64,000 bases of DNA from a virus, in IMG/VR virus record IMGVR_UViG_3300033146_002768, positions 143,112-207,111 of that record; one strand, 5' to 3'. The notes beneath the pieces were generated by a model, which saw only the letters and a program-made list of their open reading frames with translations, was not told the DNA's origin and ran no database searches. Positions within the stretch are counted from its first letter, which is position 1. Every line of letters starts with the position of its first letter. The translations under genes were made by a program, and so were the position numbers. This document shows positions 42,068 to 49,857 of the stretch, piece by piece.

Positions 42068-43779
42068 AATATTCTATAAAAGGAAAACCAGATGTTAAAC
42101 TTGTTGGTAACGATTTTGTAACATCAGGTGGAGAAGCTAAGATATTTAGAAGGAACAATATTATATATAAAATATATCATACTCCTTCTGAGATGATTCC
42201 TGACGCCAAAATATATGAACTCCAAGAGATAACCGAACCTAATGTATTAATCCCTAAAGAAATAATAACTGACGTTAAGGGGGTTAGGGTAGGGTTTACA
42301 ATGGATTTCGTTGATAACGTTACCCCTTTATGTAAACTATTTACAAACGCGTTTATAAACCAAAATAACGTGTCCAATGATACAATCGTTGCTTTAGTTG
42401 CTGGGATGCAAGAAACAATTTTAAAGATTCATGAAACCAAATCCAAGTGTATTCAAGTGGATGGTAATGAATTAAATTATCTTGTAAGTGAAAGAGATTT
42501 TAAAAAATGTTATTTCATTGATGTAAATTCTTACCAAACTAAATCATTTCCTGCCACCGTTATAATGCCTTCCATTCGTGACTGGTCATCAAAAGTATTT
42601 AATGAATTAACTGACTGGTTTTCATTTGCTATAATTGCATGTCAATTGTTTGTCGGGACTCATCCGTATAAAGGAAAACACCCTGACTTTAAAAGACATG
42701 ATATGATAAATAGAATGAAAGCAAATGTTTCTATATTTAATCAATTTGTCACGACACCAAAGTCTGTTAGAAATTATGACAGAATACCAGTAAAGTATAT
42801 GGACTGGTTCCTTGATTTGTTTGAAAAAGGTAAACGGTTATTGCCTCCAAAAGATTATGGAGAATGGAACTCTAAGGTGAGTTATATAGTAGTAACATCA
42901 ACTGATAACTTTGTTATTGAAGAGATCAATACTCATATAGCATATGATGAAGCTATTATTGCTCATACTAATATAAATGGAAACCCAATAACTAGAACTA
43001 AAAAATCTATTTATGCTGGGTCTCAGAAACACAGAGTGGGTACTAATGTTGATGTAGTCCATACACCAACTTCAATGTGTCCTGTAGTAGTTAAAATAGA
43101 ACATGATATGCTTCATATTTTATCTTTAGATCCAACAAAAAATGTTGATTTAGGATCTCAGATATCTGCTGAAAAAATCATGATTGTTGATGATACTATT
43201 TATCTTAAATCAGAAGGTAATTTAGTAGAGATGAGATTTATGGATGGAACACATCTCTCTCAAATTTTATTAATTACAAAAACAGTTTGGTCTATATCTG
43301 AAAAATCATCTCAATTATTTAAAAATATAATAGTTGAAGATTTATTAGGATCGAAGCATGTTTCTATTCCATTACCAAATAAAGCTCAGAGTCAACTTAT
43401 AAGAAAACGAGTTGTTGAGCTTGATGATTATAAAGTGTTGGATGGAAAATATAGACAAGATGTTGCAATATTTTCTGTGTTCAATCAAACATCTTTGGAA
43501 TATAAATTGTTGGTATTAACTGGTATTACAACTAATCAGTATAATGTTAGAATCATAAATACTGTAGATTCAAATGCAGTTAACTTTGTTACACTTGACA
43601 ATGGTATTGTTATTTTAATTTATGATGATCAGATGGAAATCTTTAGTAATAAGCCATCATCTACAAAAGTTAAAATAATAAAAGATAAAGAATTAAATTC
43701 TGATATGACTCTTTGTAAACGAGGAGTATCAACAAGATTCTTTAGTGGTACTAAACTTTATAGTATCGGAATGAAATAA
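42064..43779 (+). CDS. Eukaryotic-type protein kinase with C-terminal propeller-like domain
   Basis: The protein has 571 residues. Residues 15-270 follow a Hanks-type kinase: loop TSGGEAKIF (20-28), ATP lysine K36 (IYKIYH), a degenerate catalytic loop with H123 and CIQVDGNELNYL (D133, N135), and a metal aspartate D153 in FIDVN in place of DFG. DWFSFAIIACQLFVGTHPYKG matches the helix F/G region. Residues 280-571 are beta-rich repeats, perhaps a propeller. With vWA and PP2C it completes a TerY-P-like triad. It is probably active, but the HRD motif is altered. Confidence 0.75.
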   Translation: MKYSIKGKPDVKLVGNDFVTSGGEAKIFRRNNIIYKIYHTPSEMIPDAKIYELQEITEPNVLIPKEIITDVKGVRVGFTMDFVDNVTPLCKLFTNAFINQNNVSNDTIVALVAGMQETILKIHETKSKCIQVDGNELNYLVSERDFKKCYFIDVNSYQTKSFPATVIMPSIRDWSSKVFNELTDWFSFAIIACQLFVGTHPYKGKHPDFKRHDMINRMKANVSIFNQFVTTPKSVRNYDRIPVKYMDWFLDLFEKGKRLLPPKDYGEWNSKVSYIVVTSTDNFVIEEINTHIAYDEAIIAHTNINGNPITRTKKSIYAGSQKHRVGTNVDVVHTPTSMCPVVVKIEHDMLHILSLDPTKNVDLGSQISAEKIMIVDDTIYLKSEGNLVEMRFMDGTHLSQILLITKTVWSISEKSSQLFKNIIVEDLLGSKHVSIPLPNKAQSQLIRKRVVELDDYKVLDGKYRQDVAIFSVFNQTSLEYKLLVLTGITTNQYNVRIINTVDSNAVNFVTLDNGIVILIYDDQMEIFSNKPSSTKVKIIKDKELNSDMTLCKRGVSTRFFSGTKLYSIGMK

Positions 43780-43858
43780 ATGAAAGTTATGGATCATTGA
43801 AGAAATTCTGATACAGATGAAACTAAAAAAATTAAGAACTTGAAAAAGGAGAAAAAGA

Positions 43859-44203
43859 ATGATAACATTTATGTTAGGTGTTTTAGGAAGTGTGATGTTT
43901 TGGTGTATATTTATTCCGATTGATTTTGTTATTGCCATGATGGTTTTAAAGAATATATTTCCAAATGCTTTAAGACCTTTTACAGAAAATAAAAGAGTAT
44001 ATAATTCTTGTTGGGGAGCAAATTGTGATTCATATTTATTTGCTGCTCTTATGGTATTAGTATATACATTATTTTGGTATATAATTATTGTAGGGTTTAT
44101 ATTTTATAAACTTTGTTGTTTCATTTTCCCAGCATTTAAAACTCTTTTTATAAAATTAATAAAAGCAATTCCTGTTATTACAATTAATAAAGTGGAGGAG
44201 TAA
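43859..44203 (+). CDS. Small multi-pass membrane protein
   Basis: The protein has 114 residues. Hydrophobic segments lie at about 1-28 (MLGVLGSVMFWCIFIPIDFVI), 59-82 (LFAALMVLVYTLFWYIIIVGF) and 83-100. Cysteines C52 and C56 (NSCWGANCDSY) lie in the connecting loop. It has an AAAAAGGAGAAAAAG ribosome site. The family is not recognised. It could be an inner-membrane takeover protein. The preceding 79 bases hold no further gene. Confidence 0.6.
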   Translation: MITFMLGVLGSVMFWCIFIPIDFVIAMMVLKNIFPNALRPFTENKRVYNSCWGANCDSYLFAALMVLVYTLFWYIIIVGFIFYKLCCFIFPAFKTLFIKLIKAIPVITINKVEE

Positions 44204-44208
44204 GAAGA

Positions 44209-45381
44209 ATGATTAAATCATTATGTGATACCGACCTGTATAAATTTACAATGATGCAGGTCGTATTTGAAAAGTATACTTCTGCTCATGTTCGTTATGA
44301 TTTTAAATGTAGAAGTGGTAATATTCTGGAAAATCTTGGTAATAATAAATTTAGATTTATAGTTGATGTAACTAAGGCTATACATGAGTTATGTGAATTA
44401 AAATTCATAAAAGAAGAATTAGAATATTTTGAAAAGATTAGATTTTTCAAACCAAACTTTATTGAATTTCTTAGAACATTTCAACTCAATGAAAATTATA
44501 TTAGAATCAATGAAGAGAATGATGATTTAAGTATTATCATTGAAGGACCTTGGATTTCAACAATTCTTTTTGAGGTTCCAATTCTTGCAATTGTAAGTGA
44601 AACATATCATAAATATCATGATACAGTTGCTACTGCATTGATAACAGGTCAAGAAAAATTTAAAGAAAAAATACAATATCTTGATAATCATATTCATAGA
44701 GATTCTGATTTGAGAATTAATGACCTTGGAACCAGAAGAAGATTTTCATATGATCATCAGTTGGAAATATTGAGAAATGCATGTCATAGTAGATATATTA
44801 AAGGAACATCAAATGTTCACTTTGCAATGAAACTTGGTTTAACTCCAGTTGGTACTATGGCTCATGAGTATATTTGTGCACATCAACAATTAGGTCGTGT
44901 TGAGGATTCTCAGAAAACTGCATTTCAAGTTTGGTCAGATGTATACCGCGGAGAAAATGGTATTGCTTTATCTGATACTGTTGGGTCTAATGCTTTTTTT
45001 AGAGACTTTGATTTATATTTTGCAAAGTTATTCGATGGAGCAAGACATGATTCAGGTGATCCTTACTGGTGGTGTGAACGACTTATTAACCATTATAATA
45101 GTTTAGGAATTGACCCAAAATCTAAGATAGCAGTATTTAGTGATGGATTAACTTTTCCAATTATTGTTGATTTATTTAAAGTTTTTAATAACCAAATAAA
45201 AACATCATTTGGTATTGGGACTAATCTAACTAATGATTGTGGGGTTGACCCTTTACAAATAGTTATGAAAATGACTGAATGTAATGGGAGACCTGTGGCT
45301 AAAATATCCGACTCAGAAGGTAAAGGTATGTGTCGTGATGCTGGATTTGAAAGATATATAAAAGGAATATTTGATGTCTGA
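44209..45381 (+). CDS. pncB: Nicotinate phosphoribosyltransferase
   Basis: The protein has 390 residues, the normal length for PncB. It converts nicotinate, PRPP and ATP to nicotinate mononucleotide. Motifs are DTDLYKFTMMQ at the start, GTRRRFSYDHQ, GTMAHEYICAHQ, FDGARHDSGDPYWWCE, VFSDGL and FGIGTNLTND, which together place it in the PncB group rather than NAMPT. It acts after the nicotinamidase encoded upstream and before the NAD synthetase downstream. A nadD adenylyltransferase is not in this window. Its stop overlaps a small frame. Confidence 0.92.
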   Translation: MIKSLCDTDLYKFTMMQVVFEKYTSAHVRYDFKCRSGNILENLGNNKFRFIVDVTKAIHELCELKFIKEELEYFEKIRFFKPNFIEFLRTFQLNENYIRINEENDDLSIIIEGPWISTILFEVPILAIVSETYHKYHDTVATALITGQEKFKEKIQYLDNHIHRDSDLRINDLGTRRRFSYDHQLEILRNACHSRYIKGTSNVHFAMKLGLTPVGTMAHEYICAHQQLGRVEDSQKTAFQVWSDVYRGENGIALSDTVGSNAFFRDFDLYFAKLFDGARHDSGDPYWWCERLINHYNSLGIDPKSKIAVFSDGLTFPIIVDLFKVFNNQIKTSFGIGTNLTNDCGVDPLQIVMKMTECNGRPVAKISDSEGKGMCRDAGFERYIKGIFDV

Positions 45382-45505
45382 AGAAAAAAAGATTGATATC
45401 ACTAAAATTAAATTGAGGGTTAGTGATATTCCAGGAACTGGAAAAGAAATATTTGCTTTCATTGATCAGCCAATAGACATAGGAGAAGACTATGAACGAT
45501 TATAA
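45374..45505 (+). CDS. 43-residue protein between pncB and nadE
   Basis: The ATG at 45374 overlaps the end of pncB, and the stop at 45505 overlaps the start of nadE by 14 bases. The product begins MSEEKKIDITKIKLRV, followed by GTGKEIFAFIDQPIDIG. It is charged and soluble, with no recognisable motif. Tight overlaps on both sides fit a coupled gene, but it could also be a fortuitous frame. No ribosome site as strong as that of nadE (AGGAGA) is visible. Confidence 0.45.
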   Translation: MSEEKKIDITKIKLRVSDIPGTGKEIFAFIDQPIDIGEDYERL

Positions 45506-46382
45506 TTTACTTACTATTCAAAATATTGCCCGTGTAAGACATAATATTATTTTAAATACATGTGATTATCTAAAAAAATATTCAAATATTGAATGTCTTG
45601 TTTTGGGTGTTTCTGGTGGAGCTGATAGTGCTCTTGTTGCTCAACTGGCACATGAAGTTTGTGAAATGATGAAAACTGATTATTATGGTCGTAGAAACAT
45701 TCAATTAATTGGGCGAAGTTTACCTATCATGACTAATAAAGTAGATGAACTTAAAAGAGCTAATCAAGTTGGAACATTGATATGTGATGATTTTGATACT
45801 ATTAGTTTAGATGCTTCTTATGAACATTTAGCTGAAACATGTGGGTTTGAGGGTAATTCAAAAAGAGAAACTGCACGCACCAAAGCTATTCGATATGGAA
45901 ATATTAAAGCAAGAATTAGAATGGTTTATCTTTATAATCTTGCCCAACTTAATAGAGGTATGGTATTATCAACTGATAACTATACTGAATATATTCTTGG
46001 GTTTTGGACGCTTCATGGAGATGTTGGTGATTTTGGAATGATTCAAAATTTGTGGAAAACTGAAGTATATATTATGTTAGATTCTATTAGTCGTCATTAT
46101 GTTTATAGTGAGATGAAAGAACTTTCTGATACCTTGAAGTCATGTCGTGATGCTATACCAACTGATGGTCTTGGTATAACTGAATCTGATCTTGATCAGT
46201 TTGGAGGAATTAATTCTTATGAAGAAATTGATTTAATCTTTATTGAGATGATGAATAATGGTTATAGTAAGTTTATTCAACAGGGTGAAATTCCAGAAGT
46301 ATTAACTATGTTTGAAAGGACTAAATATAAAAGAGAAAATCCTTTTAACATTCCACGAAAAAATATGCTGGAGAAATTATGA
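45492..46382 (+). CDS. nadE: NAD synthetase, ammonia-type
   Basis: The protein has 296 residues. It adenylates deamido-NAD and amidates it to NAD. The PP-loop ATP pyrophosphatase motif SGGADSA is at 41-47. NIKARIRMVYLYNLAQ, STDNYTEYILGFWTLHGDVGDFG and LWKTEVY are hallmark stretches. There is no glutaminase domain, so it uses ammonia. GIT is followed by a degenerate acidic loop. With pncA and pncB it gives three of four Preiss-Handler salvage enzymes. It overlaps the next gene by four bases. Confidence 0.93.
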   Translation: MNDYNLLTIQNIARVRHNIILNTCDYLKKYSNIECLVLGVSGGADSALVAQLAHEVCEMMKTDYYGRRNIQLIGRSLPIMTNKVDELKRANQVGTLICDDFDTISLDASYEHLAETCGFEGNSKRETARTKAIRYGNIKARIRMVYLYNLAQLNRGMVLSTDNYTEYILGFWTLHGDVGDFGMIQNLWKTEVYIMLDSISRHYVYSEMKELSDTLKSCRDAIPTDGLGITESDLDQFGGINSYEEIDLIFIEMMNNGYSKFIQQGEIPEVLTMFERTKYKRENPFNIPRKNMLEKL

Positions 46383-46813
46383 AAGTAGCATTTGATGTTC
46401 ATGGTACGATTGATGATGCCTCATTTATATCTAAATCTACCATGCGAATGATGTTGAAAATCTTTATGGATTCTGGTTTAGATATTTATATTATCTCAGG
46501 ACCGCCAGAAGAGCAAATTCATAAAGAATTAAAAAAGCTTGGGTATATTGAGGGAACTCATTTTCATTATGATAATGTATTTTCTGTTGTTGACTTTATC
46601 AGATTTAATACTGATGTTAAAATGACTCAAGATGAAAAAGGGTACTGGTGGTGTGATGAAACCTTTTGGTGGGATTCAAAGGGAATAATATGTGAAAAGT
46701 TTGGTATTGATATTATGTTTGATAATGATATTAGATATAAAAAGAATATGCCACACATAACAAAATTTATTCATTGGGAGAAATATAGTGGGAAAAAAAA
46801 TAATAACATATAA
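46379..46813 (+). CDS. HAD-like phosphatase-fold protein
   Basis: The protein has 144 residues. It starts MKVAFDVHGTID, the HAD motif I with D6 and H8 in the DxDG(T) frame; the second catalytic aspartate is replaced by histidine. IYIISGPPEEQ is motif II, and FGIDIMFDNDIRYK is motif IV (DND). Such phage HAD proteins may be nucleotidases or have lost activity because of the D-to-H change. It overlaps the phosphoribosyltransferase gene by 26 bases. Confidence 0.7.
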   Translation: MKVAFDVHGTIDDASFISKSTMRMMLKIFMDSGLDIYIISGPPEEQIHKELKKLGYIEGTHFHYDNVFSVVDFIRFNTDVKMTQDEKGYWWCDETFWWDSKGIICEKFGIDIMFDNDIRYKKNMPHITKFIHWEKYSGKKNNNI

Positions 46814-47210
46814 CGACTATGATCATTTGCTTGATAAACTCATTGATAAAATTGATGGTCATTCTATTCATGGAGAATTAAAATATGTATACGGTCCTCC
46901 AAGAGGAGGATTGCCAATAGCAGTTCATCTTTCACATCATCTTGGTCTTGAATTTGTAACTAAACGAGATATATGTGAATGGTTAAATATGGACGAATTG
47001 CAAAAAGTATTGTTAGTTGATGATATAGCAGATACTGGTAAAACTTTACATGAAATAAAAGACGAAGAAGGAATTGATTTTATTACAGCAACTCTATATT
47101 ATAAACCAAGATCAATTATTAAACCTGACTTCTTTGTTGAAGAAACTACAGAATGGTGTTGTTTCCCTTGGGAGAGGTTAGATGAAGAACCAAATAGGGA
47201 AGGATATTAA
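46788..47210 (+). CDS. Phosphoribosyltransferase, type I fold
   Basis: The protein has 140 residues from a GTG at 46788 with a GGGAGA site upstream. The PRPP-binding motif is VLLVDDIADTGKTL at residues 73-86. YVYGPPRGGLPIAVHLSHHL forms the pyrophosphate loop region, and TATLYYKPRS follows. The layout resembles xanthine/hypoxanthine-guanine phosphoribosyltransferases. It may salvage a purine base or act with the NAD genes through PRPP. The specificity is not clear from sequence. Confidence 0.8.
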   Translation: MGKKIITYNDYDHLLDKLIDKIDGHSIHGELKYVYGPPRGGLPIAVHLSHHLGLEFVTKRDICEWLNMDELQKVLLVDDIADTGKTLHEIKDEEGIDFITATLYYKPRSIIKPDFFVEETTEWCCFPWERLDEEPNREGY

Positions 47211-47212
47211 TA

Positions 47213-47353
47213 ATGACTTATTCAGAAGGATTATGGCATGCAATACTTGGTTTAGATCCTCAATATGATCATATGAAAGGTTATAATGAAATTAACAATA
47301 AAGATAAGGAGATAAAAGATAAGGAGATAAAAGATAATGAATATAGTAGTTGA
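47213..47353 (+). CDS. Hypothetical 46-residue protein
   Basis: An ATG at 47213 follows the phosphoribosyltransferase stop by two bases, with an AAGGATATTA stretch upstream. The product starts MTYSEGLWHAILGLDPQYDH and ends with two KDKEI repeats that arise from a 15-base nucleotide duplication (AAGGAGATAAAAGAT). That duplication also supplies the ribosome site of the next gene. The frame overlaps the following ATG by 17 bases. No family is known. Confidence 0.45.
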   Translation: MTYSEGLWHAILGLDPQYDHMKGYNEINNKDKEIKDKEIKDNEYSS

Positions 47354-47636
47354 TAATTATATGATGACAGATGTAGAAGCTTCAAAAAGGAAATGTCCAT
47401 TTATAAAAGATAGACATGGATATTCAATAAGGTGTGATCCCGCATGTATGTCTTGGATTAAAGCAAGAAAAGAAATTGTAAGAGAAAATCATTCTGGTGC
47501 TATAGATGTTATTACAAAAGAATCTAGTGAAAGAGGGTATCAAAAAATTAAAAGAAGAGGACCAAATGGTTGTCAAGGATATCTTTATTTGGAAGCTCAA
47601 GGATTTTGTTTAAGACTTTGGAGTAATGCAATATGA
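47337..47636 (+). CDS. Small Cys-rich phage protein
   Basis: The protein has 99 residues. It has the pattern RKCPF...IRCDPACMSWIKAR, a CxxxxC-type metal-binding layout met in many small phage proteins, then GCQGYLYLEAQGFCLRLW. Zinc binding is likely. It overlaps both neighbours (ATGA at 47633). The family function is unknown. Confidence 0.6.
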   Translation: MNIVVDNYMMTDVEASKRKCPFIKDRHGYSIRCDPACMSWIKARKEIVRENHSGAIDVITKESSERGYQKIKRRGPNGCQGYLYLEAQGFCLRLWSNAI

Positions 47637-47824
47637 GTAAATTTAAAAGATATCCAATAACTCACTCTCAAGGTATAATTTCAATAGAGAATCTCCCAAA
47701 AGAAAGACTAATCAAAGGAGATTTAGGAATCCAAATTTCTAATAATGGTAGAGTTTGGGTTTGTATTGATGGAGTAGCATTTATAAGATTTAGACCATAC
47801 ATAAAAGGAGATAAAAGTGGATAA
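47633..47824 (+). CDS. Hypothetical 63-residue protein
   Basis: It is a beta-rich small protein (SQGIISIENLPKERLIKGDLGIQI, GRVWVCIDGVAFIRF) without membrane segment. ATGA overlap with the previous gene and an eight-base overlap with the following GTG start indicate operon translation. It resembles short phage proteins of unknown role. No specific family is recognised. Confidence 0.6.
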   Translation: MSKFKRYPITHSQGIISIENLPKERLIKGDLGIQISNNGRVWVCIDGVAFIRFRPYIKGDKSG

Positions 47825-47996
47825 TAAAGCAAAACTATGGCTTTTTTGGATATATTCAATATTAGGTATTTTAGGTATTTCATCTGGAGTTGGTATTTTA
47901 AGTTCATGTGGTTTTGGTTGGATAACTGAAGGAATTTTATCATTGCTAGCTATTCCTGTTGGATTAGAATATAATAAAAAATTCATGGATGAATAA
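47817..47996 (+). CDS. 59-residue membrane protein
   Basis: It starts at GTG 47817 with an AAAGGAG site and ends at 47996. Two hydrophobic segments are seen at about 7-28 (LWLFWIYSILGILGISSGVG) and 34-50 (GWITEGILSLLAIPVGL), with a charged tail. A two-pass inner-membrane protein is predicted. Holin-like size is noted, but position far from the lysis genes argues against that role. Confidence 0.6.
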   Translation: MDNKAKLWLFWIYSILGILGISSGVGILSSCGFGWITEGILSLLAIPVGLEYNKKFMDE

Positions 47997-48041
47997 TGTG
48001 GGAATGGGAGAAATCCCCTATATCGCACGTTAAGGAGAAAT

Positions 48042-48449
48042 ATGAACTATAAAGGATATTTTGATGGTTCATCCAAAGGTAATCCAGGACTCGCTCAATG
48101 TGGTTGGGCGATTCTGGATAGCCAGGATAATATCATTGATCATGAATCAACAACTGCTGACAAAAAACGGACTAATAATTATGCTGAGTATATGGGGTTG
48201 ATAACTCTATTTAAATATTTGATTACTGCTGATGAAATAGTTAATATAGAAATTTTCGGAGATTCAGCATTAGTAATTAATCAGGTGAATAAAAAATGGA
48301 AATGTAAATCACCTAACCTAAAACCATTATGGATGAATGCTGTTAAATTATTTGAATACTTAGCTACATTTAAATATATTAAATTAACTTGGGTTCCAAG
48401 AGAACAAAATACTATAGCCGATTCTCTTGCCCAGAAAGGAATATTATGA
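48042..48449 (+). CDS. Ribonuclease HI
   Basis: The protein has 135 residues, typical for a minimal RNase HI, which cleaves RNA in RNA-DNA hybrids and removes primers. Catalytic acids are D8 (YFDGSSKGNPG), the glutamate in NNYAEYMGLI, the aspartate in IFGDSALVINQ and the aspartate in TIADSLAQKG. It has an AAGGAGAAAT site. With the DNA ligase of the same operon it would complete lagging-strand processing. Confidence 0.9.
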   Translation: MNYKGYFDGSSKGNPGLAQCGWAILDSQDNIIDHESTTADKKRTNNYAEYMGLITLFKYLITADEIVNIEIFGDSALVINQVNKKWKCKSPNLKPLWMNAVKLFEYLATFKYIKLTWVPREQNTIADSLAQKGIL

Positions 48450-49108
48450 AGGATGATATCTCTGTAGATCATGAAAGTTTTGGTTTATTATCTTTTGCAA
48501 GAACTTCATCTAATATGAATAAACATCTTTTTGGTAGTTCTATTAAACATCAGAATACTATTCATTTACGAATTAATACATGTCAAGAGAATCGAGGTTT
48601 GAATAGATACTGGTATTATCCAAAAGAAACTATCATTGAGGTTGAGATGTCTTATTCTCAGTTCGCTGAAGCAATAGTTAGTATGAATACAACTGGTATT
48701 CCATGTACTATTAGAAGCGTTTTAGATAAACGGATGGAAGATTGTCCTGGCGAATCCCAAAGAGAATTATTTGAGAAAGAGTTTAAAGGTAAAGTATTAG
48801 ATATTACTGATAGACTTGTCACAATGAAAAAGATCGCTGATGATATTCTTGAAAAGAAAGGAGCTTTGAAGGTAGCTGATAAGAAAGAAATTGCACATCA
48901 ACTACATATGATGGCAATGGAAGTTAGATCTAATTTACCATTTATTCAATCTTCTTATAATGAAGCAATGGATAAAACTACAATGGAAGCTAAATCTGAA
49001 ATAGAAGCATTTGTTAACCACCAAGTTCATAGTCTTGGACTTGAAGCATTTAAAAAACAATTTGCTCAAATAGCTTCTAATGAAACAATTGAAATTGAAA
49101 AGGATTAA
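48446..49108 (+). CDS. Phage protein of unknown function, 220 residues
   Basis: The start at ATG 48446 overlaps the RNase HI stop (ATGA); a longer frame from 48389 lies inside RNase HI. The first 90 residues are beta-rich (HLRINTCQENRGLNRYWYYPKETIIEVEMS). The rest is helical with KKIADDILEKKGAL and AHQLHMMAMEVRSNLPF. The pattern SQFAEAIVSMNT followed by GIPCTIRSV is familiar from phage hypothetical proteins, but no function is known to me. Confidence 0.6.
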   Translation: MKDDISVDHESFGLLSFARTSSNMNKHLFGSSIKHQNTIHLRINTCQENRGLNRYWYYPKETIIEVEMSYSQFAEAIVSMNTTGIPCTIRSVLDKRMEDCPGESQRELFEKEFKGKVLDITDRLVTMKKIADDILEKKGALKVADKKEIAHQLHMMAMEVRSNLPFIQSSYNEAMDKTTMEAKSEIEAFVNHQVHSLGLEAFKKQFAQIASNETIEIEKD

Positions 49109-49109
49109 A

Positions 49110-49307
49110 ATGGCAAAGAAATATAGAGCTCTTAAATTTGGAGGAGATGATTTATACTCTTGGGCAGTATTTCATGCAAAAGATATTAAAGGATTGAGAA
49201 GTCCAATTAGTGATCTTGGAAATATTAAACCTTTAGTATCTGGTTGTATGAGAAAGGAAGCATATGATTATGTCAAAACATTTGAAGAAGCTGATAACAA
49301 GAAGTAA
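49110..49307 (+). CDS. Hypothetical 65-residue protein
   Basis: Start at the ATG 49110 with AAAAGGA upstream; the longer frame from 49080 overlaps the previous gene without ribosome site. The protein is soluble and basic: KYRALKFGGDDLYSWAVFHAKDI, then CMRKEAYDYVKTFEEAD. No known motif is present. It is one of a run of small genes at the operon end. Confidence 0.55.
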   Translation: MAKKYRALKFGGDDLYSWAVFHAKDIKGLRSPISDLGNIKPLVSGCMRKEAYDYVKTFEEADNKK

Positions 49308-49398
49308 TGTTTTTTTAATTATTCTTTTTATTGAATTTATCGTTGCTGATATATATGCAACTAAATGGTTTCTTAAAGAATACTTTCAAATTTTCTAA
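49270..49398 (+). CDS. 42-residue single-pass membrane protein
   Basis: The ATG at 49270 lies inside the end of 49110-49307 in another frame, with AAAGGAAG nine bases upstream. The product starts MSKHLKKLITRSN, then the hydrophobic helix VFLIILFIEFIVADIYA, and ends YFQIF. Basic N-terminus and one helix predict an N-in membrane peptide. Support is from the ribosome site and composition only. Confidence 0.45.
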   Translation: MSKHLKKLITRSNVFLIILFIEFIVADIYATKWFLKEYFQIF

Positions 49399-49485
49399 TC
49401 CAGTTTAGGTTACTTAACTATATATATTATTAAGTAATATGTAAGAGATTATTGTAACTTAATTCTTAACAGAAGGGAGTCAAAG

Positions 49486-49584
49486 ATGAAAAAATTAGTA
49501 TCGTTTATTTATGAAAGATTGATTAAAGGATTTTTTACAAAAGAGTATTGGATAGCTCCATATCCATACAAAGATGATATGTAG
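49486..49584 (+). CDS. 32-residue peptide before a terminator
   Basis: An ATG at 49486 follows a strong GAAGGGAG site, and the frame ends at 49584, just before the terminator at 49608-49634. The product MKKLVSFIYERLIKGFFTKE plus WIAPYPYKDDM is basic and amphipathic at the start. No family is known. Its position as the last gene of the plus-strand operon and the good ribosome site support expression. Confidence 0.5.
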   Translation: MKKLVSFIYERLIKGFFTKEYWIAPYPYKDDM

Positions 49585-49607
49585 AATATCACTTTGATTT
49601 AAAAGAG

Positions 49608-49634
49608 AGACCTCATTTGTTGGGGTCTTTTTTT
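49608..49634 (+). terminator. Rho-independent terminator of the plus-strand operon
   Basis: AGACC (49608-49612) pairs with GGTCT (49624-49628), extended by a G-U and a C-G pair, and is followed by seven T. It ends the operon that starts at 33245. Confidence 0.75.
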
Positions 49635-49744
49635 GTATTAATTTAATGAGTTACCTTCTATATATATTAATAAGTGTTTAGGGACTTGTCCTAATTTATT
49701 ATTTAAATGTGACAAGAATTTTATTTAACCTTAGGAGGTTATCT

Positions 49745-49762
49745 ATGCTAATCGTGGTCTAA
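49745..49762 (+). other. Tiny leader-like frame (MLIVV) before an attenuator-like hairpin
   Basis: A perfect TTAGGAGGTTATCT ribosome site is followed by ATG and only four more codons, encoding MLIVV, then TAA. Sixteen bases later begins the terminator at 49778-49812. This is the layout of a leader peptide plus attenuator, or a remnant of a deleted gene. The gap 49585-49857 otherwise holds two terminators and one promoter. Confidence 0.4.
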
Positions 49763-49777
49763 ACTCCACATTAAAAA

Positions 49778-49812
49778 GAGTCAAATATTTATTTATTTGA
49801 CTCCTTTTTTTT
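49778..49812 (+). terminator. Rho-independent terminator
   Basis: GAGTCAAATA (49778-49787) pairs perfectly with TATTTGACTC (49794-49803) around a six-base loop and is followed by eight T. It is the second terminator in the gap and lies directly before the promoter of the membrane-protease gene. Confidence 0.85.
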
Positions 49813-49821
49813 GTATGTTTT

Positions 49822-49840
49822 TAGAACATATTAATAAATA
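49822..49840 (+). promoter_or_regulatory. Late promoter, AGAACA-extended, plus strand
   Basis: The sense strand reads TAGAACATATTAATAAATA. It is the only copy of the late element found on the plus strand. It lies 18 bases before the 49858 start, which makes the PrsW-like gene a late gene despite its orientation. Confidence 0.65.
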
Positions 49841-49857
49841 TAAATAAGGATATAAAT

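Noticed and set aside
43780-43858. Short frames between the kinase and membrane-protein genes
   Set aside because: Only 6- to 8-codon frames occur, and the one ribosome site belongs to the 43859 gene.
47817-47996. Holin for the M15 endolysin
   Set aside because: It is two-pass and small, but lies 40 kb away in an early-type operon. The coiled-coil membrane protein beside the endolysin is a better candidate.
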